Shown here piece by piece: positions 1 to 10,528 of a stretch of 64,000 bases of DNA. This DNA is from Nipponacmea schrenckii (lineage: Eukaryota > Mollusca > Gastropoda > Lottiidae): positions 27,277,769 through 27,341,768 of the forward strand of contig JAUJPP010000007.1 in NCBI GenBank assembly GCA_030562195.1, read 5' to 3'. Position numbers and translations under genes: made by a program. Under the pieces are notes generated by a model. The model was given only the letters and a program-made list of their open reading frames with translations. It did not search any database and had not been told where the DNA came from. Positions within the stretch are counted from its first letter, which is position 1. Every line of letters begins with the position of its first letter.

Positions 1-286
1 CATATTTTTATATTTGGGACATTGATTTTAAGAGTCTTGCATTTAACATTAGTATATAAGATATCTGATGGGAAATCTGAATAATGCAAATAAAAGCCAT
101 AGATAAACTGTACCAGTATACAAAAAACAATTTGAGTAAAAAATTATGATTTGTTAAGATTTCAGATTTACTGAAATCATGATTTCCTTTTGCAGCCATT
201 ATTTATGTTTAAAATGAGTGTGGATTAATCTGTATTATCATTCATATTCAAGAAGATAGTTGATTGAGTATTTATGTAATTTTTAG
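1..286 (+). other. intron sequence upstream of the first visible MCAT exon
   Basis: This stretch ends in a TTTTAG splice acceptor at 281-286, directly before an exon that continues in the MCAT frame. No coding signal is visible in it, so it is most likely intron, with the 5' exons of MCAT to the left of the window. Confidence 0.6.
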
Positions 287-1464
287 GTCCTGAATACATG
301 TATTGGTAGTGCTGGGTTTAGTGTTGGGGAATATGCAGCCTTGGTCTATAGTGGTGTTATACCTTTTGAAGATGGTGAGCTTTACTGCCATACAAACCTT
401 CATTATCTTCAAATTCTTTTTTCTTTTGAAGGAGCAATCTTACTTTTTAAAAAAATGGTAATAGAAAATCTTTCTGAAAGCAATCAGACAACATAAATGA
501 GGAAAGATTTTTCTATTCAAAATATAGGATATGCTTTCCAAAACAATTTTCATATTAGGTAATTTATGTTTATTTTCAGCATTAAAGATAGTTATGTTAC
601 GTGCTAAAGCGATGCAGAGAGCCTCCGAGATGGTACATAGTGGTATGATGACCGTCTTTCTCAATCGTGAATCCAAATTAAAGCAAGCAATGTATGTTGC
701 CAAAAATTATTGCAAAGAAAAATTAGAAATGGAAAAGGCTTATTGTGGGGTAGCTAATTATATATCATTTGATTGTAAAGTGATAGCAGGCAATATGGAG
801 GTAAGACAAGTGACTTGTTAATGTTCATTGAATGTAATGTTAGTGCCAAAGCATTGGCTTTAGAAATTTTACAATAATTTCTGTGCTATTTCAATTCTGG
901 GTTTCTTTCAAAATGAAGAGTGCCTTACAATAATGATGAATAATTTTATAAGCAATTTTGATACAATGAGCATGGTTCATAAGTTTACATATTAAATTTA
1001 ATTTTATCAGTAAATTGATAAATAGTCGATGAAAAGTTTAATTGATATTATAAATTTTCATATTTCAGGCATTGAAATTCATACAGGATAACAAAAAACT
1101 ATTTAAAATAAATAGAACTAAAATGGTTCCAGTAAGCGGAGCCTTTCACACACCTTTAATGATTTCGGCCTGCAAACCTGTCGGAAAAGTTTTAAAAGAA
1201 GTTTCGTTTTCAAAACCCTTGTTCCGTGTACATAGTAATGTGACGTCTAAAGGTTATAAAACTTTTGGTGACATGGTTAATCTCCTTGAGAAACAAATTA
1301 TCAAACCTGTAATGTGGGAACAAACATTACATGTATTATTAGCTCGCAAAGCAGGTCAAAATTTTCCTCAAATTTTTGAAGTTGGACCTGGCAATCAACT
1401 TGGAACTATTTTAAAGATGGTGAATTTTCAAGCATATAAAAGTTATACTAATATACCTGTTTGA
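287..1464 (+). CDS. MCAT: malonyl-CoA:ACP transacylase, mitochondrial (3' part)
   Basis: This is the C-terminal two thirds of the transferase that moves malonyl from CoA to mitochondrial acyl carrier protein in type II fatty-acid synthesis. Three exons are visible: 287-374, 580-800 and 1069-1464 (stop TGA). The phases fit, with a G from the first exon completing a GCA codon at the start of the second. The first exon carries GFSVGE, the nucleophile-elbow form of the usual GHSxGE, with the catalytic Ser. The third carries SGAFHT with the catalytic His, and then FEVGPGNQLG near the C-terminus, as in animal MCAT. The N-terminal mitochondrial targeting sequence and first catalytic exons lie outside the window. 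A candidate poly(A) signal is at 2374-2379. Family assignment is by recalled similarity to vertebrate MCAT along the whole visible length. Confidence 0.93.
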
Positions 1465-2001
1465 TAATGGAGAGTATTAAGTTGCTATATACTTTAAAAA
1501 ATGACAATATTGTGATTGGAGACTTTTTGCGTACAATTTATCAATTGGAAGACTGGGTGTTAGAGGTGTTGTGTTGTCAGAAGTGAGTTGAATTGTTGTC
1601 TGATTGAGAACAAGGTGATGTTAGCTCAGATACCCCTCAAAATGTAACACTATCTTGTGTGAGATGAAGCTTTGTGTTTGTTTTCAACACTTCTACCTGA
1701 CACAGAATCAATTGTTTATTCTACTAGGAATGACTGTTATTTTAGTGATTTGTGATATTACAGAATTACTTTAGTTAACACAAAAAAATGCTGCCACTAT
1801 ATAGTAATTTGTCGATTAAAAGTCCAAATAGAAACAGTGTTAGAAGTTAATACCTTAGGAAATCAGAGCTCTATAAATTGTTTCTAGAATACATAACCAA
1901 GTCTATGACCAGACGATTGCTACTGGACCCATATTGGTGCTGTAAAAGAATGATCAGTCTCACATGTTGTACTTTGTGGTGGGAATGAAGTAAAAATGGC
2001 T

Positions 2002-2130
2002 CAGTAAATAGGACGCTTACTCGGTTACATGAGGGTCAAGGGTTAAAACCCAGCAAAGGTTGAGATTAACTCCTGGATTTATTCTACCGGGGTTCCCACT
2101 GTCAGTGATGCAGGCAGGAGGCGCAGACAT
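2002..2130 (+). repeat. tRNA-derived SINE, family B, copy 1
   Basis: The head resembles a Pol III tRNA promoter: TGGCTCAGT near 1999-2007 as a box A, and GGTTAAAACCC around 2041-2051 as a degenerate box B. The body, with CTCCTGGATTTATT and CAGTGATGCAGG, has a diverged reverse-complement match at about 11637-11760. Outer ends are not determined. Confidence 0.5.
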
Positions 2131-2373
2131 GGATAAGGTGTCATGTTGCTTGGATTGGACAATGGACAATCCCCATTTGTGTTGGGGAAACACAGTGTCA
2201 TGCTGCCATAAAAGTGACAGTGGCAGTATTTTTCAGTTTTCCATCTGTGGTCTTAAACATGCACGTTTCACACAAGTCCAGATTATAAGCGTAAAGCCCA
2301 TCCAATTGATAATATACAGGGAAGCCAAAGTGAAGTTGCAAACTTGTAGTGTAAACATTTCTTTATTAAACTA

Positions 2374-2379
2374 AATAAA
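2374..2379 (+). terminator. candidate poly(A) signal for MCAT
   Basis: AATAAA lies about 0.9 kb after the MCAT stop codon. It is the clearest plus-strand signal in the flank; shorter or variant signals cannot be excluded. Confidence 0.35.
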
Positions 2380-3958
2380 TGCATAACTTGAAGATCTAGA
2401 AATATATATATAACATGTATAACAACAATTAAAAATAGGAATTCATGAGATAAATTGTTAGATTTTATCTTATTGTTTAGATATAGATTATATAATTCCT
2501 TCTTATAGCTTAGTGGCTGTGGAGAGTTTATTTTCAGCTTTCCAATGATATTATCTGCTTCTTTTCTATTTAGTCTGAGCCTAGAATCTTGACCTATAAG
2601 CTTCTTTTGGTTATCAATCATAATACATGATACATATCCCTCATGACAGAACAGAGGTATATTGTGTAATATCAGGTAATGTCTTGATGGACTCACCGGT
2701 TCAGCTTTGTTCATAACAACACAATTTATAACTAATTCAGCTTTTTTCACAGCACAATTTTAAAAACTAGTGATCCAAAAATATTTATATAAAAGCATGT
2801 TCCCTTTTCTATCTTTCAACAGATTTAAGATTAAAATGGTGTTTACAAAACATATATATATAATAGAATAATCACTATAACAAGAAAATACACACAACAT
2901 AACAGTATGCATGCTTTATTAAGTAATTTCAAGACTTATTCTATAAGCTGGTATTTTGCCGGAATTTTCAACTTGTCAATAATCATATACAGCAAAACAT
3001 TCTAAATAGAGAAAAATAAAACTTCAAGTGTATAGACAAATCTTATTCAAAACAAATGGAAGAAAAAGTATTAAGGACAATCAGCTGCAACAATTTTAGT
3101 ATAGTACCATGATCATTTCTGATTTGATTTCTGGCAGACAGTTGAAAAGTCAAAGCCATACAAATTTAGAATAAGTCCTGTTTTTACCTATATGTAATTA
3201 AATGACTCTTTATAAGCTTATCTTTAAATAAATTACAATAATTATTTGAAAATATACACTCTTTATATAGACAGTGACACAATTTTTGCATATATAACAT
3301 TGCTTCAGCATTCATTCACACAATATTTAATGGTAATACTTCACATGGAGAATTTCTTTGATCTTTTGGGTAACATGGAATAGTTATATAATCAATTACA
3401 TAATAATTGGTTTAATGTTAATGTCACTGAAAGTCATCTGGTACAGTGGTATATCTAATACAAAAGAGCACCTTGCACTTTTGAATAAAAGTTATTCAAA
3501 TAAGGATGCAAGTGCATTAGGACAAACACCTCCCTTCAACGTGACCTAATTTTTCATGTATAATTTCTTCATAATTCTTAGGTTTTTGTTTTATAGATAG
3601 GTTCTGAATTGTGAACTTGATTTCAAATTGATTCTAAAACGTGAAATGTGAAATGTTAAACTGAAATTTGAGGCAATGATAATTATTGTACCAGAAAAAT
3701 ATAACACACGAAGGTCTGTTTATTTCTTCAATTTTCTAACTAACTACATAGTATCTAAATGATCTCAGTGCAAATTATCTATGAAATTGAGTTAACTTAA
3801 AGCTATACTACCCTTTTGAATTTTTAAAACTGTAGACTTACCCAGGGTCAAACCTATATGACAGAATCCTTTCATAATCAAATAAATCCATAAAACTAAA
3901 TAATAATCTGTTAAACTAAGTAATTTTGTTCATTAGAAGAATTTATTCAATAATTACC

Positions 3959-4058
3959 AAGTTAATTGATGGTCTTATATAGAGATACTATTCTTCAGTT
4001 TTGGCATACAAGTCCAAATGATAGAATAGAATCTCTATATAAGACCATCAATTAACTT
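3959..4058. repeat. 100-bp near-perfect inverted repeat (foldback/MITE-like)
   Basis: Bases 3959-3986 are exactly the reverse complement of 4031-4058 (28 bp). After one mismatch the pairing continues inward for about 8 more bases, leaving a loop of under 30 nt. It lies between convergent genes and has no coding potential. It could be a small foldback element, or a hairpin within the syntrophin 3' UTR if that transcript extends so far. Confidence 0.85.
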
Positions 4059-6340
4059 AGTAGGATTTCCGTAATATGCTAATGAAGTAGGCCACGGAAC
4101 CTTATATGGTAAACGTTCAAGAATACAGACGTCGAGTTTACAGATGTCGAGAATGCAAAGTCAAGAATACACAGTTGGTAATGTTATTAATGCAAAATGC
4201 AGAAGTTAATATTGTTAGAAAACGATTTCAAGTTGGCGTTTTCATTGTTATAATTGACAATCTAGAAAACCGAAATGAGTAATTGTTGACTTTGCAATTC
4301 AAATTGCGACATTCTGATTTTGTAGAGAAGGAATTTTGTAAAATGTGACATGTGGAAATATGAATTTTTGACTTTGCAATCTTGACTTTGCACACTGTTT
4401 TGGCAACGATACCCCTCCATACTTATTGAATAGGTTTGAAACTTTAAATTCTATGTTGTTTCTAAGAAGCAGTATACCTTTAAAACATAAACATGATAAG
4501 AGAACAATCATACATTCATACAGTAACAAGAAGATAAATAAATATAAAAAAATAACAAATAAATATGTGCAGTTAAAAATAAAAATCAGCACCATTGATA
4601 CAAAAAATCATCACTAACTAACTTGTGCCAATAAAAAATGCATTTCTTAAATTTAACTGTTGCTTATATTCACATCTCAGTTTTTGAGACACTGAAAGCA
4701 TAGTTCATAACCTAAATAATGCTATTTAATGATAAGATATAGACATATGAAGTCAATGACATCACTTAACACTTCAAAAGCTTAATTAACTCTTAATTAA
4801 AGATGCAAAATATGATAAGTTTTGTAAGGTGGTGATTTTACAGCAGTGACTCTACATTCCCTTTTTTGGGTAAACCTTGATCTGGATTCAATATTACTGT
4901 GTGATTAAGGTCTTAACAAACCTACTTTTGCCAGTAAATAGGTTGCTCCAATTAATAAAGCTGTTGTCTGAGATTTTTCAAATATTTCAATGTGTAAATC
5001 AATAATTATTGCCAATGTTTATTCAGAAATTGTTAAAAATAAACTACCATTTGGTTAAAAATTATAGTCTTAAATGCCAAAGTTTCAGATTTACTAGAAC
5101 ATGACCATTAAATACAGCCAGATCAACAGCACCACATTATTGGGATTTCATCAAACCATGATTCAAATGAACTAAGCTTAAGCTTATTTTCAAAAAGGCA
5201 TAACTTGTTACTGCAGTTAAAAAAACAATTTCTATAAAATAGTAACATTTCAGAAAAGAGAAAGCTTGCAAATTCTTGTCAGTCACAATTTATTTCAAGT
5301 AGATCATCTCAGAGGAATTTAACCCCCCAATTCATCAGATTAACAAAGATGCGAAGCAATTTCAAAATTCAGTTGCTTTCAGGTTCTGCCAGTTACATGG
5401 TGGCCCTGAGATCCACCTTAACATGTTACAATAGTGCTTTAATCATGCAATAGTGCGCTTCTAAATTGTGAACTAGCCATTTTATATATTTATGTTATTA
5501 TACACTTGATACAGACTAGAAATTAAATACTAGAGTCAAAAGACATAAAAATCATTAGATTTGAACTAACTTGACTAAAGCTACTTCAATCAGACAAAAG
5601 CTTATGAGAACTATTTCTGTAGAAGTCAAGTCCAACAACATACGAAAAAGGAAGCATTAGTTCTGTCTAATGATAGTGAGTTAGTTTGCTAGACATAAAC
5701 TAGGAGATAACTAATAAAAATAATAACCAATATATTGCTATCACATTAACACCTAAATCTATTCAGTCTACAGTTTGGTTGAGTTATATAAAATTACATG
5801 GAAAAGTCTTCTATAAGAAACATCTCAAAGTGTTTGGTTTAAGTCTATTTTCAATTCTTCATAAACATGTACTTTAATTGCCATTTGGTTTCTTTGAACA
5901 TTGCCGATAATCTCATAAGTTCAGGGTCCCATTCCTCAAAATATTATTCACAAGACTAAATTTATTATAGGAAATTTTGTGCAATGGGATCATTTTTTTT
6001 TTTTTATTAAGAATAAGGTTTTTTTTCTTTGCCAGTTGAGTAGACAGTTTGATACAGGTTTATATGGTTTAAATCTACCTGCTGGTAACCAGAAAAATAT
6101 GGTTTAGTTCTTCATTGTCACTACTATGATTTTGCATGATCACAACCATGATCTGTTACGTATGTACTTGGAATTATTCCCAAGAAAAGATGGGTAATGC
6201 AGTGAATCAAACATACCAATATTACTCACAAACTGGTGTTTACATAGGTGGATATATAATCCATTTCACAAAATCTAAGGAAGGTTTTATTATTGTGGAC
6301 ATTATAAGGTTTTGAACCAGGTCAGAGCTATCCAGCTAAT

Positions 6341-8918
6341 TTAAGCTATCAAGCCAAGACGGCTTACTTTGGCTGAGAGGAAAGTATGAAGACTAAAGAC
6401 TAGTGGTTTTGGACACATGTTTAAATCTAACTCCTGAAAAATAAAATAATAAATATATTAACAGATCAAGTATATATAGAATGGTCTAAATTATCTGTTA
6501 AGTTTACAATTATTTTGCAAATTGTGGCAAATATGAGGTATGAGTTTTCAGACTACACACGTATATCTTGAAAGACAAAAAAAAGAGGTGGGGTGGATTC
6601 AAGGTACACAATAATCATGGTTAAATAGTGCACATATTTAACATTTAAGAGATAAACAAATTGCCTACCTGTTCAGAATCATCTACAAAATCTAACCATA
6701 ATAGTCTGTGCCCATCATCAGCAGACATTTTTAATTTCTCAAATGGGAAAGTCCAATGAACTGCACCACCATTTTTATCCTCTAACAACGTAAATCCACT
6801 TTCATAATTAATAACCAACTTAGCTTTCTTTCCTTGCCAGGTTACAGCTTAGGTACAAAGAAAAAATCAATACTATAAATCAACTGTCTAGTCTATAGGT
6901 CAAAGTTCGATCATTATTGAAAAAATATCAAGGAATACTGCTTGTATCTTACTTTGTCTGGAGATAAATCTCATTTTTAAAAAAAGAGCAACATAGACCA
7001 ATTTAAGTTCTTTGGTAATTTTGCAGTTAATTGAAACAAATTCAAAGAGTGCTACGAATTCAAAAATATTTTCAGATAAAACAAATATGCCTTCACAAGG
7101 TTATCAGCTTAATATGAAAACTGGTAATAAAGTAATCTAGACCATACTCACGAGTAATAACTTCTTTAGTCAATACAGCAGCACCATGTGAACCCTGAAC
7201 CAATGCTCTAGACCAATATGCTAGATCTCTTTGTGTTTCTACTCTAAATACATGTGTTTCAACACCATTTCTGGTCCCAGACCTAGTTCCAAATGACATG
7301 ACGTCATGACCATTACTCATCTGCTTTCCCGAGTGAACCAATCTGTGAATTGGACAAGAAGGTTCAGTCATTCGCATTAGGAAGTGAATAAAAAAGAATA
7401 TCTCATGTCACTTATTTTCTGAGTAAAAGGGACTTCAATATGATCAGGACAATCTAGTCAAATTAAGGTATTCCTAATAGCTTTCATCAACATGGAACCA
7501 CATACAGAGATGCATTGGCTTATGTGAGAAGCTACTAACTTAAATGTAGTAAAATCCATAATGATACCAATATGCTAGAGGTTTAAATCTTACCTTGTTG
7601 CAAGTAATGGATGACTTTGGAAAGGGGTAGCCCATTCCTCTTTACTACTAGGAGCTGTATCATACAGTAACATATCTGTATCACTTAAAGCTATACATAC
7701 TGGTTTCCAGGATGATGCACCCTGCTCATTTTGTAACTGAAACATGTCAAAACACAATTCTCATTGATAATATAAATGAAACAAATGACCATATTAAGAT
7801 AAAAAATGCTGTGGTACACACCTAAATGATTAATTTTGTGATTTTTGTTTGTTCTGATGAATCATTTCTGACAAGAGCTTCTGAAACATGTGTAAATTGT
7901 ACATTCCTAATAAAAAATTTAGATCTGTAAGTCACTTACTTGTTCAGCAAGCCAACCCATGTGATGAATTTGTGTCTGATTTGGTGAGGAACTGATAATT
8001 TGGTTAGCTTCAGCTATTGCATGTTGTGACAGCATAGAGATGGTCCCATGAATTGTGTTAAACCATTCTGTACATATGTTTGCATCTGGAAATCTCAGGA
8101 TACAAGAACTTTTACCATCAGGCGAATGAATTTCTAAAGTCCTTTTTTCAGGGTCTGGCATTGTCAAATTTCGACATGAAAAACAAAGTTTTAGTGGAAG
8201 TAACTTGTACTCTATTAAACTGGACTTAGAACCATCTTTGGGTGCTTCCTGTGAACCCCATCCGATGTCATTCAATGGAGAACTCTTTCTGAAATAGGGT
8301 GTCACTTCTCGAAGATATTTCACTGAAATTGAAACAAAAAAAAGTCAATAAGTTTTACTCTTTTTTTTTTTTCTTTACGTTTATATCTTATAAGTACAGG
8401 GAAAAGTATGGATAAAAAGTGTCAATCAATAGAAATATTTTGTAAAATTAGAATTCATATTCACCTTCAAGTTCCACCACTTTCCCAGCCTTTTTAAGTG
8501 CCCTGACAGCTTCATCGTGAGTGGCTTCTCTTAAATCTTCACCATTGACACTCAAAATAGCATCCCCAACATACAGTTTCTCAGTTTTATCTGCTGCCAT
8601 GCCTTTAAATATTTTACTAATAAGAATTGGCATCTTATTTTCCCTGCCCCCTTTAATACTGACACCCAAACCATTCTGTTCTTCCTTCTGAACTTTGACA
8701 ACTCTTTTCTGACCGGCAATACTGTCAGGCAAGTCTGGGTATCCATTGACGATTCCAACCCGATGTTCACCATTTCCATTTAACAAAGCTGGCTGTTCAG
8801 CTCCATCGACTAGTGAAAGTGACAAGGAATCATCATTTAAGGTTATATTCACTTTGTACCACTGCTGTCTAATGAATACTTCAAAGTCTCCACAACCGGC
8901 CATTGCAGCAGCGGCCAT
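6341..8918 (-). CDS. SNTB1: beta-type syntrophin
   Basis: Complete gene for a dystrophin-complex adaptor at the cytoplasmic face of the membrane. Exons in transcript order: 8918-8465, 8322-7940, 7736-7594, 7342-7152, 6847-6669, 6433-6341. The lengths sum to 480 codons plus a TAA stop, normal for the family. Domain order is the split PH1 start (residues 10-40), a PDZ domain at about 72-154 with the GLGVSIKGG ligand loop, the rest of PH1, PH2, and the syntrophin-unique C-terminus ending [10 protein letters not shown] chose the ATG at 8918 because it sits in a strong context (AACATGG) and starts the alanine-rich N-terminus typical of SNTB; the frame runs a few codons further upstream but only to a GTG. 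The gene is divergent from NEK11. Beta1 versus beta2 cannot be settled in an invertebrate, so the symbol is approximate. Confidence 0.93.
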
Positions 8919-10011
8919 GTTGACCTTATAATTGATCACGTGATATGGATTAAGGAGTATTTAGTTTATGTGCCTGACTATGATAACAAAATAATTATTT
9001 ATTGATAGACATTCAAAAATATTAGTAATTTTGAATCTTAAAACTGTCTTTAAATTTTAAGTAAATAGTAACAGGTACCAAAAGATAGGATCTTTGCAGA
9101 TAATTGATCTAGAATATAAAAACACCCGAACCGCTCCTTATAATAATCATTAAAGCTAACGTGAACATAAAACAAGACTTATTAAAGCTAACGTGAACAT
9201 AAGGTAATGTGACTTATCGTAAATGGAACAAAATGAATTAATTTGCTTCAAATGTTACTTCTTTTATGCCTTATTATGTCTTCCTGTAACGGCAAACATA
9301 TCTCTCCTTTAATGTTTATTCCTGCACTAAATATCATGACTAACTCATTGTAATGAAATATGTATAAGAAACAACTATATTTTACAAGGATAACAACTTA
9401 GGTTCACAAGTCCGCCGTGACAGGATCCTTTCTACCAGCTGGTCCTTGGCCAAACCTCTTGGCATTGATCTTTCCCGGATTATCCGTACCCATTTACAGC
9501 TGGGTGGACTGGAATTATGAGTGAAGATGACTTATTCAAGGTCATCGAACTTTCACACATCGATCGAGATTAGAACTCACGTCCGACATTTTCAACGGAT
9601 CCAAGCAAATGACGTCATGACGTGAAGAACCAACGCTCTAACCGCTGTGCTATAGAACCCCTCAGGAAGTGCAGGAAGATGGCAATTGTGTTACCTTTTT
9701 TTTTTTTTTTTTTTGGATTGTTGCAACTGATTACATGGTTATTAATTAATAGGTTGTCAGTGATCAGATCAGGGCATTTGTGATTAGCAATTAATCGAAT
9801 TGAGTAATCAATAAATTATACAATTTGGTCTAAAGTTTATAAATTATTCAATACAATGAAACTGTAGTATAAAAATACAAGCAGACGTTTTTTTTAGATT
9901 AACCAGTCATTAAGATTAAACAACAAATCTTGTAAGTTATTCAAGTCTACCATTTTGATACATTGTCGTAAAATGTGCTAAATCCATATTTCACATAAAT
10001 TGTTTAGGAGA
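8919..10011. promoter_or_regulatory. divergent promoter region between syntrophin and NEK11
   Basis: The 5' ends of two divergent genes lie within about 1.1 kb, so both promoters should be here. Visible contents are a direct repeat of about 22 nt with a 32-nt period (9149-9202), an SINE (about 9403-9662), and a T20-plus run just after 9690. No clear TATA box was identified. Confidence 0.45.
9403..9662 (-). repeat. tRNA-derived SINE, family A, copy 1 (most complete)
   Basis: Read on the minus strand, the element begins near 9660 with TAGCACAGCGGTTAGAGCG, a good tRNA box A. GTTCTAATCTCGAT follows as a degenerate box B. A conserved body then runs down to about 9403 and includes a segment reading on the plus strand CATTTACAGCTGGGTGGACTGG (9492-9513). 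Diverged copies in the same orientation lie at about 20478-20616 and 35412-35590. Mollusc SINE families share such a central domain, but I cannot name the family with certainty. Confidence 0.7.
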
Positions 10012-10478
10012 ATGATTGATGAGGTTAAAATGAAGTATTCGATATACTTTGATGACATTTATCCATTATCTGTTCGACAAGTCGGATACATTGTTGCACT
10101 TTTTACGACAGTTTATTTTTGGACGACTCGTATCGAGAGACGCCATAAACAACATGTCTGCTCAACTCTTCTTCATTGTGATAAGACAAAACTATTGATC
10201 GCCCAGGTAAGATTACAACGGATCGATTTATGGGGTTAAATCCTTTGTCTAGTTAGGCACAGTATGAAAATTTGGTTTGTTGTACCTCAGAATTAATTTG
10301 TTTTACGGGATTTTCTTGAAATAAATACGAAATTTTTGAACTTCTGTAATTTGATAATTGACATAAATAGGATAAGTATGCCAAGACAAAAGCCAAATAT
10401 TGACATTGTATTAAGCATGGATGAGTGGCTTTTCAATTGTCAATTATATTTTATTATATATAGGTCGCTGACATGTGA
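10012..10478 (+). other. spliced upstream ORF in the NEK11 5' UTR
   Basis: A 5' exon ends at 10206 with CAG before GTAAGA, and a matching acceptor (TATATATAG) precedes 10464. Joining them keeps open a 69-codon ORF that starts at the ATG at 10012 and stops at TGA 10476-10478, 50 nt before the NEK11 ATG. Its middle has a hydrophobic stretch (YIVALFTTVYFW) that looks like a membrane segment, followed by basic residues. It may be a translation-controlling uORF, a small peptide, or coincidence. The start of the transcript is not visible. Confidence 0.45.
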
Positions 10479-10528
10479 TATATGCTGAATAACTGACAAA
10501 GAAATTAAGGATAGATGCTTGCTAAATC

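Larger units (their letters stand above)
1465..6340. other. intergenic / UTR region between MCAT and syntrophin (convergent)
   Basis: Two genes converge here, so both 3' UTRs lie in this stretch. It also holds an SINE-like copy (about 2002-2130) and a long hairpin (3959-4058). I found no coding exon with credible splice sites. Open frames at 2060-2374 and 2283-2750 overlap the SINE or its flank and look like chance. Minus-strand poly(A) candidates for syntrophin (TTTATT) sit at 6003-6008 and 5961-5966. Confidence 0.5.

Noticed and set aside
2002..2051. A genuine tRNA gene
   Set aside because: Box A and B are present but the arms do not form a cloverleaf by eye and the sequence continues into an SINE body.
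2283..2750. 155-codon minus-strand ORF
   Set aside because: It overlaps SINE flank and AT-rich sequence, has no family resemblance and no splice partners.
8919..8939. Syntrophin start extended upstream to a GTG
   Set aside because: Animal nuclear genes rarely start at GTG, and the ATG at 8918 has a strong Kozak context and a family-typical N-terminus.
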